The position numbers were made by a program, and so were the translations under genes. Positions 1 through 8,361 of a DNA stretch of 64,000 nucleotides are shown in pieces. The DNA comes from Pseudomonas mendocina. GTDB lineage: Bacteria; Pseudomonadota; Gammaproteobacteria; Pseudomonadales; Pseudomonadaceae. The notes under the pieces are model-generated. The model was not told where the DNA came from and searched no databases. It saw only the letters and a list, made by a program, of their open reading frames with translations. Within the stretch, counting starts at the first letter, position 1; every line of letters starts with the position of its first letter. The stretch lies in contig NZ_CP027657.1 in assembly GCF_003008615.1 (NCBI RefSeq), positions 1-64,000 of the forward strand, written 5' to 3'.

Positions 1-214
1 CAGTGCCATCGACACCGCTGGCCGGCGTGCTCTCAGCCGCAGCCTTACCCTTCTCCGAGGCACCGACCTCTTCGATCACGCCGCGCTCCAGCAGCTCTTT
101 TACCAGGGCTGCCGGCACGTCCTGCGGCTCGGGCGAGCTTTTGATGACGACCTTCTTGCCACCCGCCTTGGGGATGCCATGGATGGTGGTTTTCACGATG
201 TATTGCTTTGCCAT
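1..214 (-). CDS. Small phage protein after the capsid gene (3' end outside window)
   Basis: Reading leftward from an ATG at 214, the frame stays open to the window edge. It begins MAKQYIVKTTIHGIPKAG, with an AGGAG ribosome site 8-9 bases upstream. The visible 71 residues have a basic N-terminus, then a segment ending LLERGVIEEVG, then an Ala/Ser/Lys-rich tail. It follows the capsid gene in the late operon, where lambda has FI, but I recognise no family and claim no function. The 3' end lies beyond base 1. Confidence 0.75.
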   Translation of the reverse strand, partial: MAKQYIVKTTIHGIPKAGGKKVVIKSSPEPQDVPAALVKELLERGVIEEVGASEKGKAAAESTPASGVDGT

Positions 215-265
215 GTGCTTTCTCCTGCAGGCGCACCGCAGTGCGCCTCAGTGGCTGAGGCCTGG

Positions 266-1291
266 TCAGGCGACCAGGACGAAGGTGAACTCGTCGGCGT
301 CGAACAGAACCGGCACCGGGGCGGCCTGCGTTTGCAACCACTCGACACTGGGGTTCTTAGTGAACCAGTTGGACGGGTAGCGCTCGGCGGCCGCCAGGCC
401 GTTGGCGTTGGCCTCGGCATCCTGAATGGCGCCATATGCCATCACGTTGTCGGCAGTGGCGGGGGCGATCAGCACACCGTACTCGGGCATGAAGTTCTCC
501 TTCTGCCCTTGGTCGTTGGTGAACTTGCCGGTGTAGACGATGATCTCGAACTCACCGAAGAAGCCCTTGCGCATGACTTCCTTCTCCAGCTGCGGCCCGA
601 GTTCCAGCTGGCTGGTGCTGCCGCGGCGTGTTTCGAGCAGCTCGCGCACGGCCTTGAAGCGGCTGAACAGCTTCCAGGCGCCTTTGCCCATGATCACAAG
701 GCCAACGGCACCGGTGGTCTCGCTGCTCCACTCTTCCAGATCGTCGGTGGGGTCGTAGGTTTCCGGGTCTACGGTGTCCCATTTGGCAGCACCCGCCAGT
801 ACGATCTGGTTTTCCGGGCTACGCCCGTAGTCGACCTCGACCGGCGGATGATCATCCCCCTGCATGATCACCTTGCCGTAAAGCACAGCCTGCACTGCCA
901 TCCACTCTTCGCGCGCGACGATGTTCTCCTCCTGCTCGACGAGGATGTCAGCCACGACGGCTTCATGACGTTGTGCCACGCTCATCTCGCCGTTCAGCGC
1001 TTCGCCCAGGCGGCGCTTGAGCAGACGGGTCGGACGCACCACATCGGTTTCCTTGATGTAGGCCGGCTTCATGGTGGTGAGGAAGCCGCCACGCTCACGG
1101 CGCGGGCGGCCGGAAACCAGCGGGGACACGAAGGGCGCCAGGCGGCGATCCTTCTTGATCTTGTCGAAGGCCACCTCTTCGGTATCGAAGGTGGCAGAAG
1201 TCGGGAAAAACATCTGCAGGAACAGCGGGGTGAACTTCGGCAGAAGTTCCTTCACACCCAGCAGGGTGGTCGTATCGTAGCCAGCGGCCAT
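266..1291 (-). CDS. Major capsid protein (lambda gpE family)
   Basis: The 341-residue protein has exactly the length usual for lambda gpE and shows the family's layout: an N-terminal arm (MAAGYDTTTLLGVKELLP), a central segment with the DILVEQEENIVAREEWMA stretch, and a C-terminal region ending in a hydrophobic strand. It would form the icosahedral head shell, with the decoration protein encoded just upstream. AGGAG lies upstream of the ATG. A terminator-like hairpin separates it from the decoration gene, which may adjust the D:E ratio. Confidence 0.93.
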   Translation of the reverse strand: MAAGYDTTTLLGVKELLPKFTPLFLQMFFPTSATFDTEEVAFDKIKKDRRLAPFVSPLVSGRPRRERGGFLTTMKPAYIKETDVVRPTRLLKRRLGEALNGEMSVAQRHEAVVADILVEQEENIVAREEWMAVQAVLYGKVIMQGDDHPPVEVDYGRSPENQIVLAGAAKWDTVDPETYDPTDDLEEWSSETTGAVGLVIMGKGAWKLFSRFKAVRELLETRRGSTSQLELGPQLEKEVMRKGFFGEFEIIVYTGKFTNDQGQKENFMPEYGVLIAPATADNVMAYGAIQDAEANANGLAAAERYPSNWFTKNPSVEWLQTQAAPVPVLFDADEFTFVLVA

Positions 1292-1308
1292 GTTCAGTCT
1301 CCTGAAAT

Positions 1309-1331
1309 GAAAAAGGCCGCAATTGCGGCCC
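1309..1331 (-). terminator. Intrinsic terminator-like hairpin between genes D and E
   Basis: On the leftward strand a perfect GGCCGC-AATT-GCGGCC stem-loop is followed directly by five T residues. It lies inside the late operon, after the decoration gene and before the capsid gene, where full termination would block capsid synthesis. It is therefore probably leaky, or bypassed by an antiterminated polymerase. Confidence 0.7.
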
Positions 1332-1353
1332 TGATGGGGTTGGGTAGCTGCCG

Positions 1354-1704
1354 TTAAACCGGCAGTTGCAGGCTGATCGGCGTACCGACGAAGGCGCCCA
1401 GCTTTTGCGCCGCAGTGGCACCGACCGGCCAGACGACCTGTTCGGGGTTGAAGGTACCGGTCTTGATGACCTGCGCCTGCTGGTCGCCGCCAGTGGCATC
1501 GACCGCGTAGGCGGTGATGTAGACGGCAACCTCGCGGCCATCATCGCCGGCAGGATCCCAAGCAACGACTTTGCCGCTGGCGGTTACCACGCCCAGCGGC
1601 TTCTTCTCGGGCAGGTTCTGACCAGAGAGGATCGTCACCAACGTGGTCTGGTACGAGTCGGAACCGGTCACCCAGTTATCGACGGGCTGTTGAACGATAG
1701 GCAT
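1354..1704 (-). CDS. Head decoration protein (lambda gpD family)
   Basis: A 116-residue protein beginning MPIVQQPVDNWVTGSD. It is close to lambda gpD in size (110) and lies in the same place between the protease/scaffold and capsid genes. In the family, trimers cap the expanded head lattice and stabilise it against the packed DNA. The ATG at 1704 overlaps the protease stop by four bases (ATGA), which fixes this start over an upstream in-frame ATG at 1734. Confidence 0.85.
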   Translation of the reverse strand: MPIVQQPVDNWVTGSDSYQTTLVTILSGQNLPEKKPLGVVTASGKVVAWDPAGDDGREVAVYITAYAVDATGGDQQAQVIKTGTFNPEQVVWPVGATAAQKLGAFVGTPISLQLPV

Positions 1705-2093
1705 CAGACTTTCGCTCCCGTGGCTTTGGCCCAACTGCCGACGATGGCTTGGGCCTGGTTGGGTTTCGCGTCACCGCCACCCGAGGTGAGGTTCGGCTGT
1801 TCTTCGTTGGCCATCATCTTGTCCAGCGCGGTGCTGGCATCGAGGGTGGCGCCCTGCTCTTTCTCGGCAGCTGCCAACATGGCGCCGGCTTCATCCACGC
1901 TCATCGTGGTGTTGAAGGCCAGGTGGTTGGCGAGTTTGCCGCGGCCTTCGGCCTCGGCGTGATGCAGGATGCCCTGCACGCGCGCGCGCTCGGCACTAGC
2001 GGCAGCGTTGGTGTCGGTGGTGGCCGGTGCCGGGGTGGCCGCCTGGGCAGGCGGTGCAGCTTCGGCAGTCGGCGCGGGGGTATCTCCAGCCAT
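1704..2093 (-). CDS. Nested scaffold protein (Nu3-like) from an internal start
   Basis: An in-frame ATG at residue 310 of the protease (MAGDTPAPTAEA) is preceded by AGGAG eight bases upstream, a better ribosome site than several gene starts in this operon. Initiation here would give a 129-residue protein made only of the linker and scaffold helix. Lambda makes Nu3 (132 residues) from an internal start in gene C in the same way. The site is seen directly; its use is inferred from the lambda parallel and not proven. Confidence 0.7.
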   Translation of the reverse strand: MAGDTPAPTAEAAPPAQAATPAPATTDTNAAASAERARVQGILHHAEAEGRGKLANHLAFNTTMSVDEAGAMLAAAEKEQGATLDASTALDKMMANEEQPNLTSGGGDAKPNQAQAIVGSWAKATGAKV

Positions 2094-3020
2094 GCGTTTG
2101 ACTCCTAGGGTTGTCACCCTGCCCGGGGCGGACAGGTATTCAGAAAACTCGGCGACGGCCTCATGCCCATTGACCAAGGCATCGGCGAAGCCGACATCGA
2201 TTGCCGCCTGGCCACGGAACACCGCAGCCTCGGTGGCCAGCACCGCCTCACTGGAAAGCCCCAGGTTGCGGGCCACCAGATCGGCGAACTGTTGACGTAG
2301 CGCGTCGGTATCGGTTTGGAAGCGGCTCAGCACTTCCTCGGGCAAGTCCTCGTAGGGGTTGCCGTCGACCTTGCGCGCACCGGAGTGGATGAGCGTGACC
2401 TTGATGCCCTCTTGCTCCAGATAGTTCTCGTAGCTGGCGTGGGCCATCACGACACCGACCGAGCCGACGTAGCCGGTCTGGGTGATCAAGCGACGGTCGG
2501 CCGCGCTGGCCAGCGCCATCCCTGCGGAACAGGCCGAGTCGCACGCCATGGCCCACAAGGGTTTGCCAGCTTGCTGGGCCAGCTGTCGCAAGCGGTCGGC
2601 GGTGTCGAAGCAACCGGATACCTCGCCGCCTGGTGTGTGCATGTCCATCAGCACGCCCTTGACGTCGCTCTCGGCCAGCATCATCGCGAAGCGGTTGATG
2701 ATGCCGTCATAGCCAGTCATGCCGCTGGTGGGCTTGAGGTAGCCGAACTTGTGGGCCAGCGTACCTTTCACATCCAGCAGCGCGATGCCATCCACGACCT
2801 GAAACAGGATCTCTTCTTCGCCCCAGCCGTTGAGGCGCGTTTTGTTGTAGGTGCGGGCATCCACGCGCAGCTTCTGGCCCATGTCGACGGCGCCCTGCTC
2901 GTCCTTCAGCTCGGTGATGTTCAGCCGGCTGCCGAGCGCGCTGAAGAACACGCGCGCATAGGCCGGCTCCAGCAACAGGGGTGTGTTCAGCACCCGGCTG
3001 GCGATTTGCGGATAGTTCAT
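1704..3020 (-). CDS. S49-family prohead protease with C-terminal scaffold region (lambda gpC-like)
   Basis: 438 residues, against 439 in lambda gpC. Residues 80-280 are a SppA/ClpP-type serine protease fold: strand GIALLDVKGTL, oxyanion segment TPGGEVSG, candidate nucleophile Ser165 in SACSAGM, and candidate general base Lys217 in SGARKVDG. After residue 300 comes a low-complexity Ala/Pro/Thr linker and a charged helical region, as in the scaffolding domain shared with lambda Nu3. Portal lies 8 bases upstream and decoration overlaps downstream. It should act inside the prohead and cut itself, the scaffold and the portal. Confidence 0.92.
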   Translation of the reverse strand: MNYPQIASRVLNTPLLLEPAYARVFFSALGSRLNITELKDEQGAVDMGQKLRVDARTYNKTRLNGWGEEEILFQVVDGIALLDVKGTLAHKFGYLKPTSGMTGYDGIINRFAMMLAESDVKGVLMDMHTPGGEVSGCFDTADRLRQLAQQAGKPLWAMACDSACSAGMALASAADRRLITQTGYVGSVGVVMAHASYENYLEQEGIKVTLIHSGARKVDGNPYEDLPEEVLSRFQTDTDALRQQFADLVARNLGLSSEAVLATEAAVFRGQAAIDVGFADALVNGHEAVAEFSEYLSAPGRVTTLGVKRMAGDTPAPTAEAAPPAQAATPAPATTDTNAAASAERARVQGILHHAEAEGRGKLANHLAFNTTMSVDEAGAMLAAAEKEQGATLDASTALDKMMANEEQPNLTSGGGDAKPNQAQAIVGSWAKATGAKV

Positions 3021-3028
3021 GGTGTGCC

Positions 3029-4609
3029 CTACTCGGTCGGCTCGGTCTGATCCGGCGCCAGTTCCTGGGTGCGCATCCAGCTCGGCGGCGGCAAGCCAGC
3101 CTCGCGACGCTCGTTCATCTCGCGCACTTGCTGCGCGAAGGTTTCTTGGTAGTCCTCACCCAGCAGGGCGAGCTCCTTCTCGTAGGTGCTCAGGCCGGAC
3201 TCGATGCGCAGCACCGCCTCCTTCACTTCCTTGAGCCCGTCGATGGCCAGGCGGCCGGCGCCGATCCAGTCGCAGTTGCACCAAGAAGCGCGCGCCTCGT
3301 AGAAGCCCCGACTGGCTTTGCGGGGCAGCGTCAGCAACCGCCGCTGCAAGGCCTCCTCGAAAGCCAGCACGAACAGGTGCGTGGCGAAGCGCGCGGCGAT
3401 GACCTTGCGGCGGCCCATGTAGTAGCGCCAGCCCTCCATCATCGAGGCGCGGGCGCTGCTGTAGGTGCTCTGCCGGTAGTCGCGGGCAAATGGCTCATAC
3501 GGCAGGTTCAGCCCCGCCGCCATCCAACGCAGGATGCTCGACTCGAAGTCGGCATAGCCGTTATCGACGTTGCCACTGGTCTGCAGGTGCAGCTTCTCAC
3601 CCGGCCACAGATGCGGAATCTTCACCCCATTCAGGGCCAGCTTGCTGCCACTGTTGAAGCTGTTCACTGCCATCATGTACTGGGCGATCTTGGTGACACT
3701 TTCCTCACCAGCGCCGATCAGCTCCAGCGCAGCCTCGTTGCCTAGCTCGCTCTCGATGGTTGCCGCATACATGGCATTGACGATGGCGTTCTGTAGCTTG
3801 GTGTGCTGCAGCTTGGGCAGCATGTGGCTCTGTTCCAGCACCGTGAGGAACTGGTTGGCACCACGGGCCTGGCCGTCCTCGCTGGGCTCGAACACGTGGA
3901 TGAACTTCAGTCGACCATTGGCGGCTTCGCGCTCCACACGCCGCCACTCGCTGGCATACCCGGAGCCAAGTCCGAAGCCGCCCTGGCTGAGCTGGCGTAC
4001 GTGATAGGCAATCGCCACACCGTTGCGGTCGAACTCGACACCGCCACGGATGCTGTCGGTGTCAGATCGGTCGCCCGGGTTGCCGATACGCTTGGGGCTG
4101 ACCATCCGCACGGCTGTGCGCATCGGTGTGCCACGGCGTTCGATCCACTCTCCAGCCGCGCAGACTTCGCCGAGCTTGGTATGGGTGCCGATAGCCTCCC
4201 GAACCATCATGGTTGCGGTGCGCTTGCGCTCCACATCAAGCCAGCAGCCGACAGGATCCTCGGCGTACTCAAACCACCAAGCCTCCACATCCTGGGCAAA
4301 CGCCCGAGCGTCTGCGTCGGTAATGCCGAGCAGGCGCCAACGCGGCTTGTAGCTGAGCCGGAAGAGGTGCCCGACAATGTTGTCGATATGCAGCTGCACG
4401 CCGTTGGCCGCGAAGGCGTTGTTGCGCGTGACGTCTTCAGCACGGGCATTGCCCAGCTTGAGGTTGGGCAGCAGCGCAGCATCGACCGTTTGCAGGCGCG
4501 GCTGCCAGCGTTCCAGCTGGCCACCGAAACCACCTCCAGCGCCCTGCCAGGTGCTGAGCTGCTCACGCGCTGGCAGCCCGTTGGGCGCCAGGATCTGAAC
4601 CTTACTCAT
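3029..4609 (-). CDS. Phage portal protein (lambda gpB family)
   Basis: 526 residues, near lambda gpB (533). It starts MSKVQILAPNGLPAREQL and contains family-typical stretches: LQTVDAALLPNLKLGNARAED, then DNIVGHLFRLSYKP, and near the end RQSTYSSARASMMEGWRYY. Twelve copies form the ring at one head vertex through which DNA enters and leaves and on which the tail is built. The ATG overlaps the gpW stop by four bases (ATGA), so W, B and C should be made together. Confidence 0.95.
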   Translation of the reverse strand: MSKVQILAPNGLPAREQLSTWQGAGGGFGGQLERWQPRLQTVDAALLPNLKLGNARAEDVTRNNAFAANGVQLHIDNIVGHLFRLSYKPRWRLLGITDADARAFAQDVEAWWFEYAEDPVGCWLDVERKRTATMMVREAIGTHTKLGEVCAAGEWIERRGTPMRTAVRMVSPKRIGNPGDRSDTDSIRGGVEFDRNGVAIAYHVRQLSQGGFGLGSGYASEWRRVEREAANGRLKFIHVFEPSEDGQARGANQFLTVLEQSHMLPKLQHTKLQNAIVNAMYAATIESELGNEAALELIGAGEESVTKIAQYMMAVNSFNSGSKLALNGVKIPHLWPGEKLHLQTSGNVDNGYADFESSILRWMAAGLNLPYEPFARDYRQSTYSSARASMMEGWRYYMGRRKVIAARFATHLFVLAFEEALQRRLLTLPRKASRGFYEARASWCNCDWIGAGRLAIDGLKEVKEAVLRIESGLSTYEKELALLGEDYQETFAQQVREMNERREAGLPPPSWMRTQELAPDQTEPTE

Positions 4610-4815
4610 GCGATAACACCTGCCGGCCGGCGTCGGCCTTGCGAACCGCCGCCGAGCTGGGCTTCCAGTTGAGCGATGTAGTTCTCAAGGTCGCGGCGAT
4701 TGGTTTGTTGAAACCAGACGACCTTGCCATCACGCTGCACGCTGACAGTGCTTTTACCGGTGACGAGCAAGTGCAGCGCTTCGCGGGCTTCGTTGAGTTG
4801 CTGCTGGGTTGCCAT
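4606..4815 (-). CDS. Head-tail joining protein (gpW family)
   Basis: 69 residues, against 68 in lambda gpW, with a predicted helix-hairpin-helix pattern: an N-terminal helix (TQQQLNEAREALHLLVTG), a short strand pair (STVSVQRDGKVVWFQQ) and a second helix (RRDLENYIAQLEAQLGG). gpW binds the portal after packaging and prepares the head for tail attachment. It overlaps both neighbours by ATGA junctions. Confidence 0.93.
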   Translation of the reverse strand: MATQQQLNEAREALHLLVTGKSTVSVQRDGKVVWFQQTNRRDLENYIAQLEAQLGGGSQGRRRPAGVIA

Positions 4816-6851
4816 CAGTCGTCTCCGTTCATCATCCGGCCGAGTTCGGCCAGGCTGACTGCCTGCTTGGCAGCAGCGGGTTGTGTTGCACCTGGCTCAG
4901 CTGTAACGGGCAGTTGCTCGTCGGCCTCGGACAGCAGGTCGGCCTGCATCAAGCCCGCCTCGATGTCGTCCCAGTCCTGTGGCTTCTTCAGGTGTAAGCG
5001 CATGTAGCGCGCCAGGTGAATCTGGTACTGCTCACAGTCCAGCCCCTCGTTGGCCGCGCCAGCTTTCTTCTGGTAGACCTTCTTGCCGCCGTGCTTCCTG
5101 CTCGGCGCTTTAACCTCGGCCAGTAGCTGGTCGAAGTAGTCCGCACGAACACCCTTGTAGGCATGCATGCGACCTGGGCCGCTTCCCGTCAGCTTCAGCC
5201 GCTCGAAGAGCAGGTCTTTCGCTTTGGTACCGCCGACCATGTACACCTGCAGTCCGTAGCGCGAGGCCTTGGTGCTGGTGGTGTTCAGGTCGATTTTGCG
5301 TGGCGGCGTGAGGATCTCGGCATCGACATTGGTGCTGCCCTTGATGGCCAGCAGCTTGGCAAAGCGCTTCTTGCGCGTACGCACGTAGTGATAGACGGCG
5401 TCGTTGGTTTGACCGTCCGACGAGTCGATGCTGGCAGCGCTGACACGCAGGCGGTAACCCTTGGTATGCGCGTAAACGCCAAACAGGATGCGATCCAGCT
5501 CCAGCCATACCGGGTCAGTCTTGTCCGACGTGCCGCTCTGAGCAGCGATCTCCGTCCACAGCACCAGCCAACTTTCCTCACCCCGGCCCCAGGCCCGCAG
5601 AATCAACGCGATGCGGTCGTGCTGAACGTCGACGGTCAGGAACAGGATCAAGCCGCCAGCGGGTACCACCAGCTCGCGGTATTCCTCGCAGCGCTCACGC
5701 AGCTTGTCGGCCTCGGGCAGGTCGGTGCGGTACTCGTAAGGCCGCCCCTGCTTCTGGTTGACGAACTTGATCAGCTGCTTCGGATCACCCGCATCGGCCA
5801 GCTTCTCGGCGGCCAGCTTCTCGCGCACAAGGTCAGCCAGCGAAGTGCCCGGCAGGCAGGCGTAGAGTTCGCTGAGTTCCATGAACCCGGCCTTGCCGTA
5901 GAACGGGGCCGTGGCCACCCAGCCACACATAGGGTCGCCACGTTCGACAGCCTCATACACCGTGCGGCGGATGTTCTCCTTGCGCTGGTTGTCGTCCCAC
6001 ATTTCGCCGCAGTGCGGGCAGGCGTAGCGCGCTGTTTCCGGCTTGGAGTAGCCGTAGACCTCGTGCGGCACGTCGCCCTTATCGGGGTCGCCAACCAGGT
6101 GAGTGATGTGGTCAAAGTCGAGCACATGCGCTTCACCGCAGCCGTGGCAGTAGATCGGTAACACCCGCTGATCAGTCTGTTTGAGGCGCTGTTCCGTCTT
6201 CGAGAGCCCCTTGAGTGAAGGCGTGCCACCGACGACAGTTTTCGAACCTGGGTAGCGCTTGACGCGCTCCTCGAGCAGGCCGATAGCATCGCCCTGCCCC
6301 TTCACGTCGTCGCTGGTGTCGTCGGGTTCCTCCACCACGGCCAGGCCGACGCTTGACGTCGACTTCACGTTACCGGGTGAGTTGGAGGCGACCAACTTGA
6401 GGAAGCCACCCGGGAAGCCCTTGTGGTTCCAACGGTTGCCAGACTTCTTCGCGGTCTCCACGTCAACCAGGCGACCAACCGCTTCGTTCGCGCGAATGGC
6501 CGGCACCAGCTTCTCATCGTGGAAAGCCTTGCCGTCTCCCTCCTTCGCGAACAGCACCATGATCGGCATCGGCCGACCAGTGATGCGCTTGAACAGCACA
6601 GCGATCATGAAGTACGTCCAGCCGATCTGGGCCGCCTTCATGAGGTCGATTTCTTTGACGTCGGGATCGTCGAACGCCGCGGCTACGCCCAGGAAGTAAG
6701 GGGTGTAGTAGAACTCGTAGAGACCGTGCAGCACGCCAGCTTCGGCCGGCAGATAGAACTCGTTTTCGATGTACTCAGCTGTCGGCTGATCCTTGGGCGG
6801 ATTGAATTGCTGGGCCGCGTCCAGTAATGCGACGGCCAAGTTTATCCGCAT
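4815..6851 (-). CDS. Terminase large subunit (lambda gpA family)
   Basis: The packaging motor and nuclease; 678 residues from the ATG at 6851, versus 641 in lambda gpA. The N-terminal ATPase carries the degenerate Walker A typical of this family (LMKAAQIGWTYFM). A Walker B-type LAVVEEPDDT follows, then a zinc-ribbon-like CHGCGEAH...CPHCGEMW segment, and a C-terminal nuclease with a LFLTVDVQHDRI strand containing a likely catalytic Asp. A TTG at 6884 could extend it by 11 residues. The ATG has GGAGG unusually close (2-3 bases), so the start is uncertain. It overlaps the small subunit by about 77 bases. Confidence 0.93.
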   Translation of the reverse strand: MRINLAVALLDAAQQFNPPKDQPTAEYIENEFYLPAEAGVLHGLYEFYYTPYFLGVAAAFDDPDVKEIDLMKAAQIGWTYFMIAVLFKRITGRPMPIMVLFAKEGDGKAFHDEKLVPAIRANEAVGRLVDVETAKKSGNRWNHKGFPGGFLKLVASNSPGNVKSTSSVGLAVVEEPDDTSDDVKGQGDAIGLLEERVKRYPGSKTVVGGTPSLKGLSKTEQRLKQTDQRVLPIYCHGCGEAHVLDFDHITHLVGDPDKGDVPHEVYGYSKPETARYACPHCGEMWDDNQRKENIRRTVYEAVERGDPMCGWVATAPFYGKAGFMELSELYACLPGTSLADLVREKLAAEKLADAGDPKQLIKFVNQKQGRPYEYRTDLPEADKLRERCEEYRELVVPAGGLILFLTVDVQHDRIALILRAWGRGEESWLVLWTEIAAQSGTSDKTDPVWLELDRILFGVYAHTKGYRLRVSAASIDSSDGQTNDAVYHYVRTRKKRFAKLLAIKGSTNVDAEILTPPRKIDLNTTSTKASRYGLQVYMVGGTKAKDLLFERLKLTGSGPGRMHAYKGVRADYFDQLLAEVKAPSRKHGGKKVYQKKAGAANEGLDCEQYQIHLARYMRLHLKKPQDWDDIEAGLMQADLLSEADEQLPVTAEPGATQPAAAKQAVSLAELGRMMNGDD

Positions 6852-7284
6852 AGCCTCCAATTCGGCTGACTGTAGATCCAGCAATGCGGTTCACCCCGTC
6901 GCGGTCGACCGTCACCTGGTGCTCAGCCTCGATCTGCTGGACGAGCTTCTCGACACCGCTCTGATACTCGCGGTTGGCGAAGCCTGCCCAATCCTTCAAA
7001 GCCAGCGCAGCGTCTGCGGCCGGTACCAGCGTTCCCAGTTTCTCGTGGTAGGTCAGCCGCCCGTTGGCGGCCTTGACCGTGGATTCTTCGATGCGGGCGT
7101 TGTTGAGCAGCTCGAACTGACTGCCACCACGCCCGGCGGCCTTCTCGCGTAGGTCACGGATGTAGGCGATGCGGATCTCGTCGAGATCCCATTCAGCCCA
7201 GTTGATGCCCAGCGCCTTGAGCACGTCGCGGCAGTTGCGCTCGCTCATGTCCAGATGCTGGGCTATCTCTTTCTGTGAAGGCAT
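6775..7284 (-). CDS. Terminase small subunit (Nu1-like, DUF1441-type)
   Basis: 169 residues. The N-terminus (MPSQKEIAQHLDMSERNCRDVLKALGINW) reads as a winged helix-turn-helix like the cos-binding domain of lambda Nu1. The middle is helical and charged, and the Arg-rich C-terminus probably contacts the large subunit. GGAG lies 6 bases before this ATG; the in-frame upstream extension to 7359 has no comparable site. Its role is to recognise the packaging sequence and load the motor. Confidence 0.85.
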   Translation of the reverse strand: MPSQKEIAQHLDMSERNCRDVLKALGINWAEWDLDEIRIAYIRDLREKAAGRGGSQFELLNNARIEESTVKAANGRLTYHEKLGTLVPAADAALALKDWAGFANREYQSGVEKLVQQIEAEHQVTVDRDGVNRIAGSTVSRIGGYADKLGRRITGRGPAIQSAQGSADS

Positions 7285-7418
7285 GAACGACTCCAAAGCA
7301 CCGGAATAGACAGGCCCGGAAGCGGAACCCCCTATACAACCGTCTATCTGCAAAAACATCGCGGTCTACGTCGCCGCATGAGGCGACCCCCTCCGGAAGT
7401 ACCTTTTCGATCGCGGGC

Positions 7419-7739
7419 TCACTGCCCGTCTCGCCGACGGTCAATGCCAGACCAAGGAATGTCGCCAGGCTGAACCAACCGCGCCACGTTGCCACCCGAC
7501 CGCACCACGGCAAGGGCGAACACTCCGAGCATCAGCACGAACGGCCAGAACTCCAGCGGCACGACAAGCCCCGAGGTCAGCACCTCGATGAGCAACCGAC
7601 CGCAGGCGATCATCACTGCCATCGCTACTGCCGACTTGCCCCAGCGATACCCTGCGCCGTTGCGCCGGTACGTGAACAGCCGAACGAAGATCACGATGCA
7701 CAGCACAGCCGTCATCGCCGTGAGCCAGGTACTAGCCAT
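7419..7739 (-). CDS. Putative phage holin, three membrane segments
   Basis: 106 residues from the ATG at 7739. Three hydrophobic stretches are visible: about residues 3-18, 32-50 and 58-76. The tail is charged and ends in IDRRRDGQ. This is the plan of class I-type 3TM holins, which time lysis by making lesions in the inner membrane. It sits just before terminase in the late operon, a common place in Pseudomonas siphophages, and overlaps the stop of the preceding membrane gene. No endolysin is visible; it may lie beyond the left edge. Confidence 0.7.
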   Translation of the reverse strand: MASTWLTAMTAVLCIVIFVRLFTYRRNGAGYRWGKSAVAMAVMIACGRLLIEVLTSGLVVPLEFWPFVLMLGVFALAVVRSGGNVARLVQPGDIPWSGIDRRRDGQ

Positions 7740-8088
7740 CGACACCACCTCCACCCAGATCCGGGCGACCGCGCTGCTTGAGGGCAGCATGGGAAAGGGT
7801 CACGACCATGAGCGAGGCGCCGAAAGCGGCCGGCCCGGAGTACACGAACGGGCGAAAGCCCCAGACTTCGAACTCCGTCAGCCCAGGGCTGAACAGGTAG
7901 CCCATCACCAGGCTGATCAGGAAGTACACCGCCCGCTTCCACATAGCGAACTCATGGCGTGACAGCAAGAAGATCAGCGAGCCGCAAAGGGCGCCGGTCG
8001 CGGCATTACCATCGATACCGGCAAACCAGCCAGCACCAGCAATGCTTGCCAGCAGACCGCCAGCCACCAAACCACTCGGCTCGCTCAT
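7732..8088 (-). CDS. Putative phage holin or holin partner
   Basis: 118 residues from the ATG at 8088, which has GGGAGG at ideal spacing. Three to four hydrophobic segments (MSEPSGLVAGGLLASIAG; GALCGSLIFLL; RAVYFLISLVMGYLF; AFGASLMVVTLSHAA) precede a Gly-rich charged tail. It is the first gene after the two tandem terminators and overlaps the second membrane gene by 8 bases. The pair could be holin plus antiholin or two cooperating holins; sequence alone does not say which. Confidence 0.65.
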   Translation of the reverse strand: MSEPSGLVAGGLLASIAGAGWFAGIDGNAATGALCGSLIFLLSRHEFAMWKRAVYFLISLVMGYLFSPGLTEFEVWGFRPFVYSGPAAFGASLMVVTLSHAALKQRGRPDLGGGGVDG

Positions 8089-8117
8089 AAACCCTCCCAG
8101 GCGGCCAAGGGCCAGAA

Positions 8118-8140
8118 TAAAAAACCCGCGTGCCGCGGGA
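8118..8140 (-). terminator. Intrinsic terminator upstream of the late genes
   Basis: On the leftward strand, CCCGCG-GCA-CGCGGG is followed by six T residues. It lies after the candidate antiterminator gene and before the first late gene, the position of lambda tR'. Confidence 0.8.
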
Positions 8141-8177
8141 ACGGCTGCCGCCCCTGCCAAGGTAGCGTCAGCCAGAA

Positions 8178-8205
8178 AAGACAAAGCCCCGCATGGCGGG
8201 GCTCT
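8178..8205 (-). terminator. Second (tandem) intrinsic terminator upstream of the late genes
   Basis: On the leftward strand, AGCCCCGC-CAT-GCGGGGCT is followed by TTGTCTTTT. With the hairpin at 8118-8140 it forms a double stop in the gap between the Q-like gene and the lysis/head genes. The rest of the 8089-8361 gap holds no gene I can support. Confidence 0.75.
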
Positions 8206-8361
8206 GAATCCCGAGTCGGTGGCTCGGGGCGGGTGCGACACAGCATGATCGCTCAGTTGCTCGGTAGGCGTACCTATCGAATCGTGGTGACTTTTTACCC
8301 CCCGAGTGACAAACCGAAAACCCCTATTTATGGGTTATTCCCGCCGACGCTCTTTGGCGCC

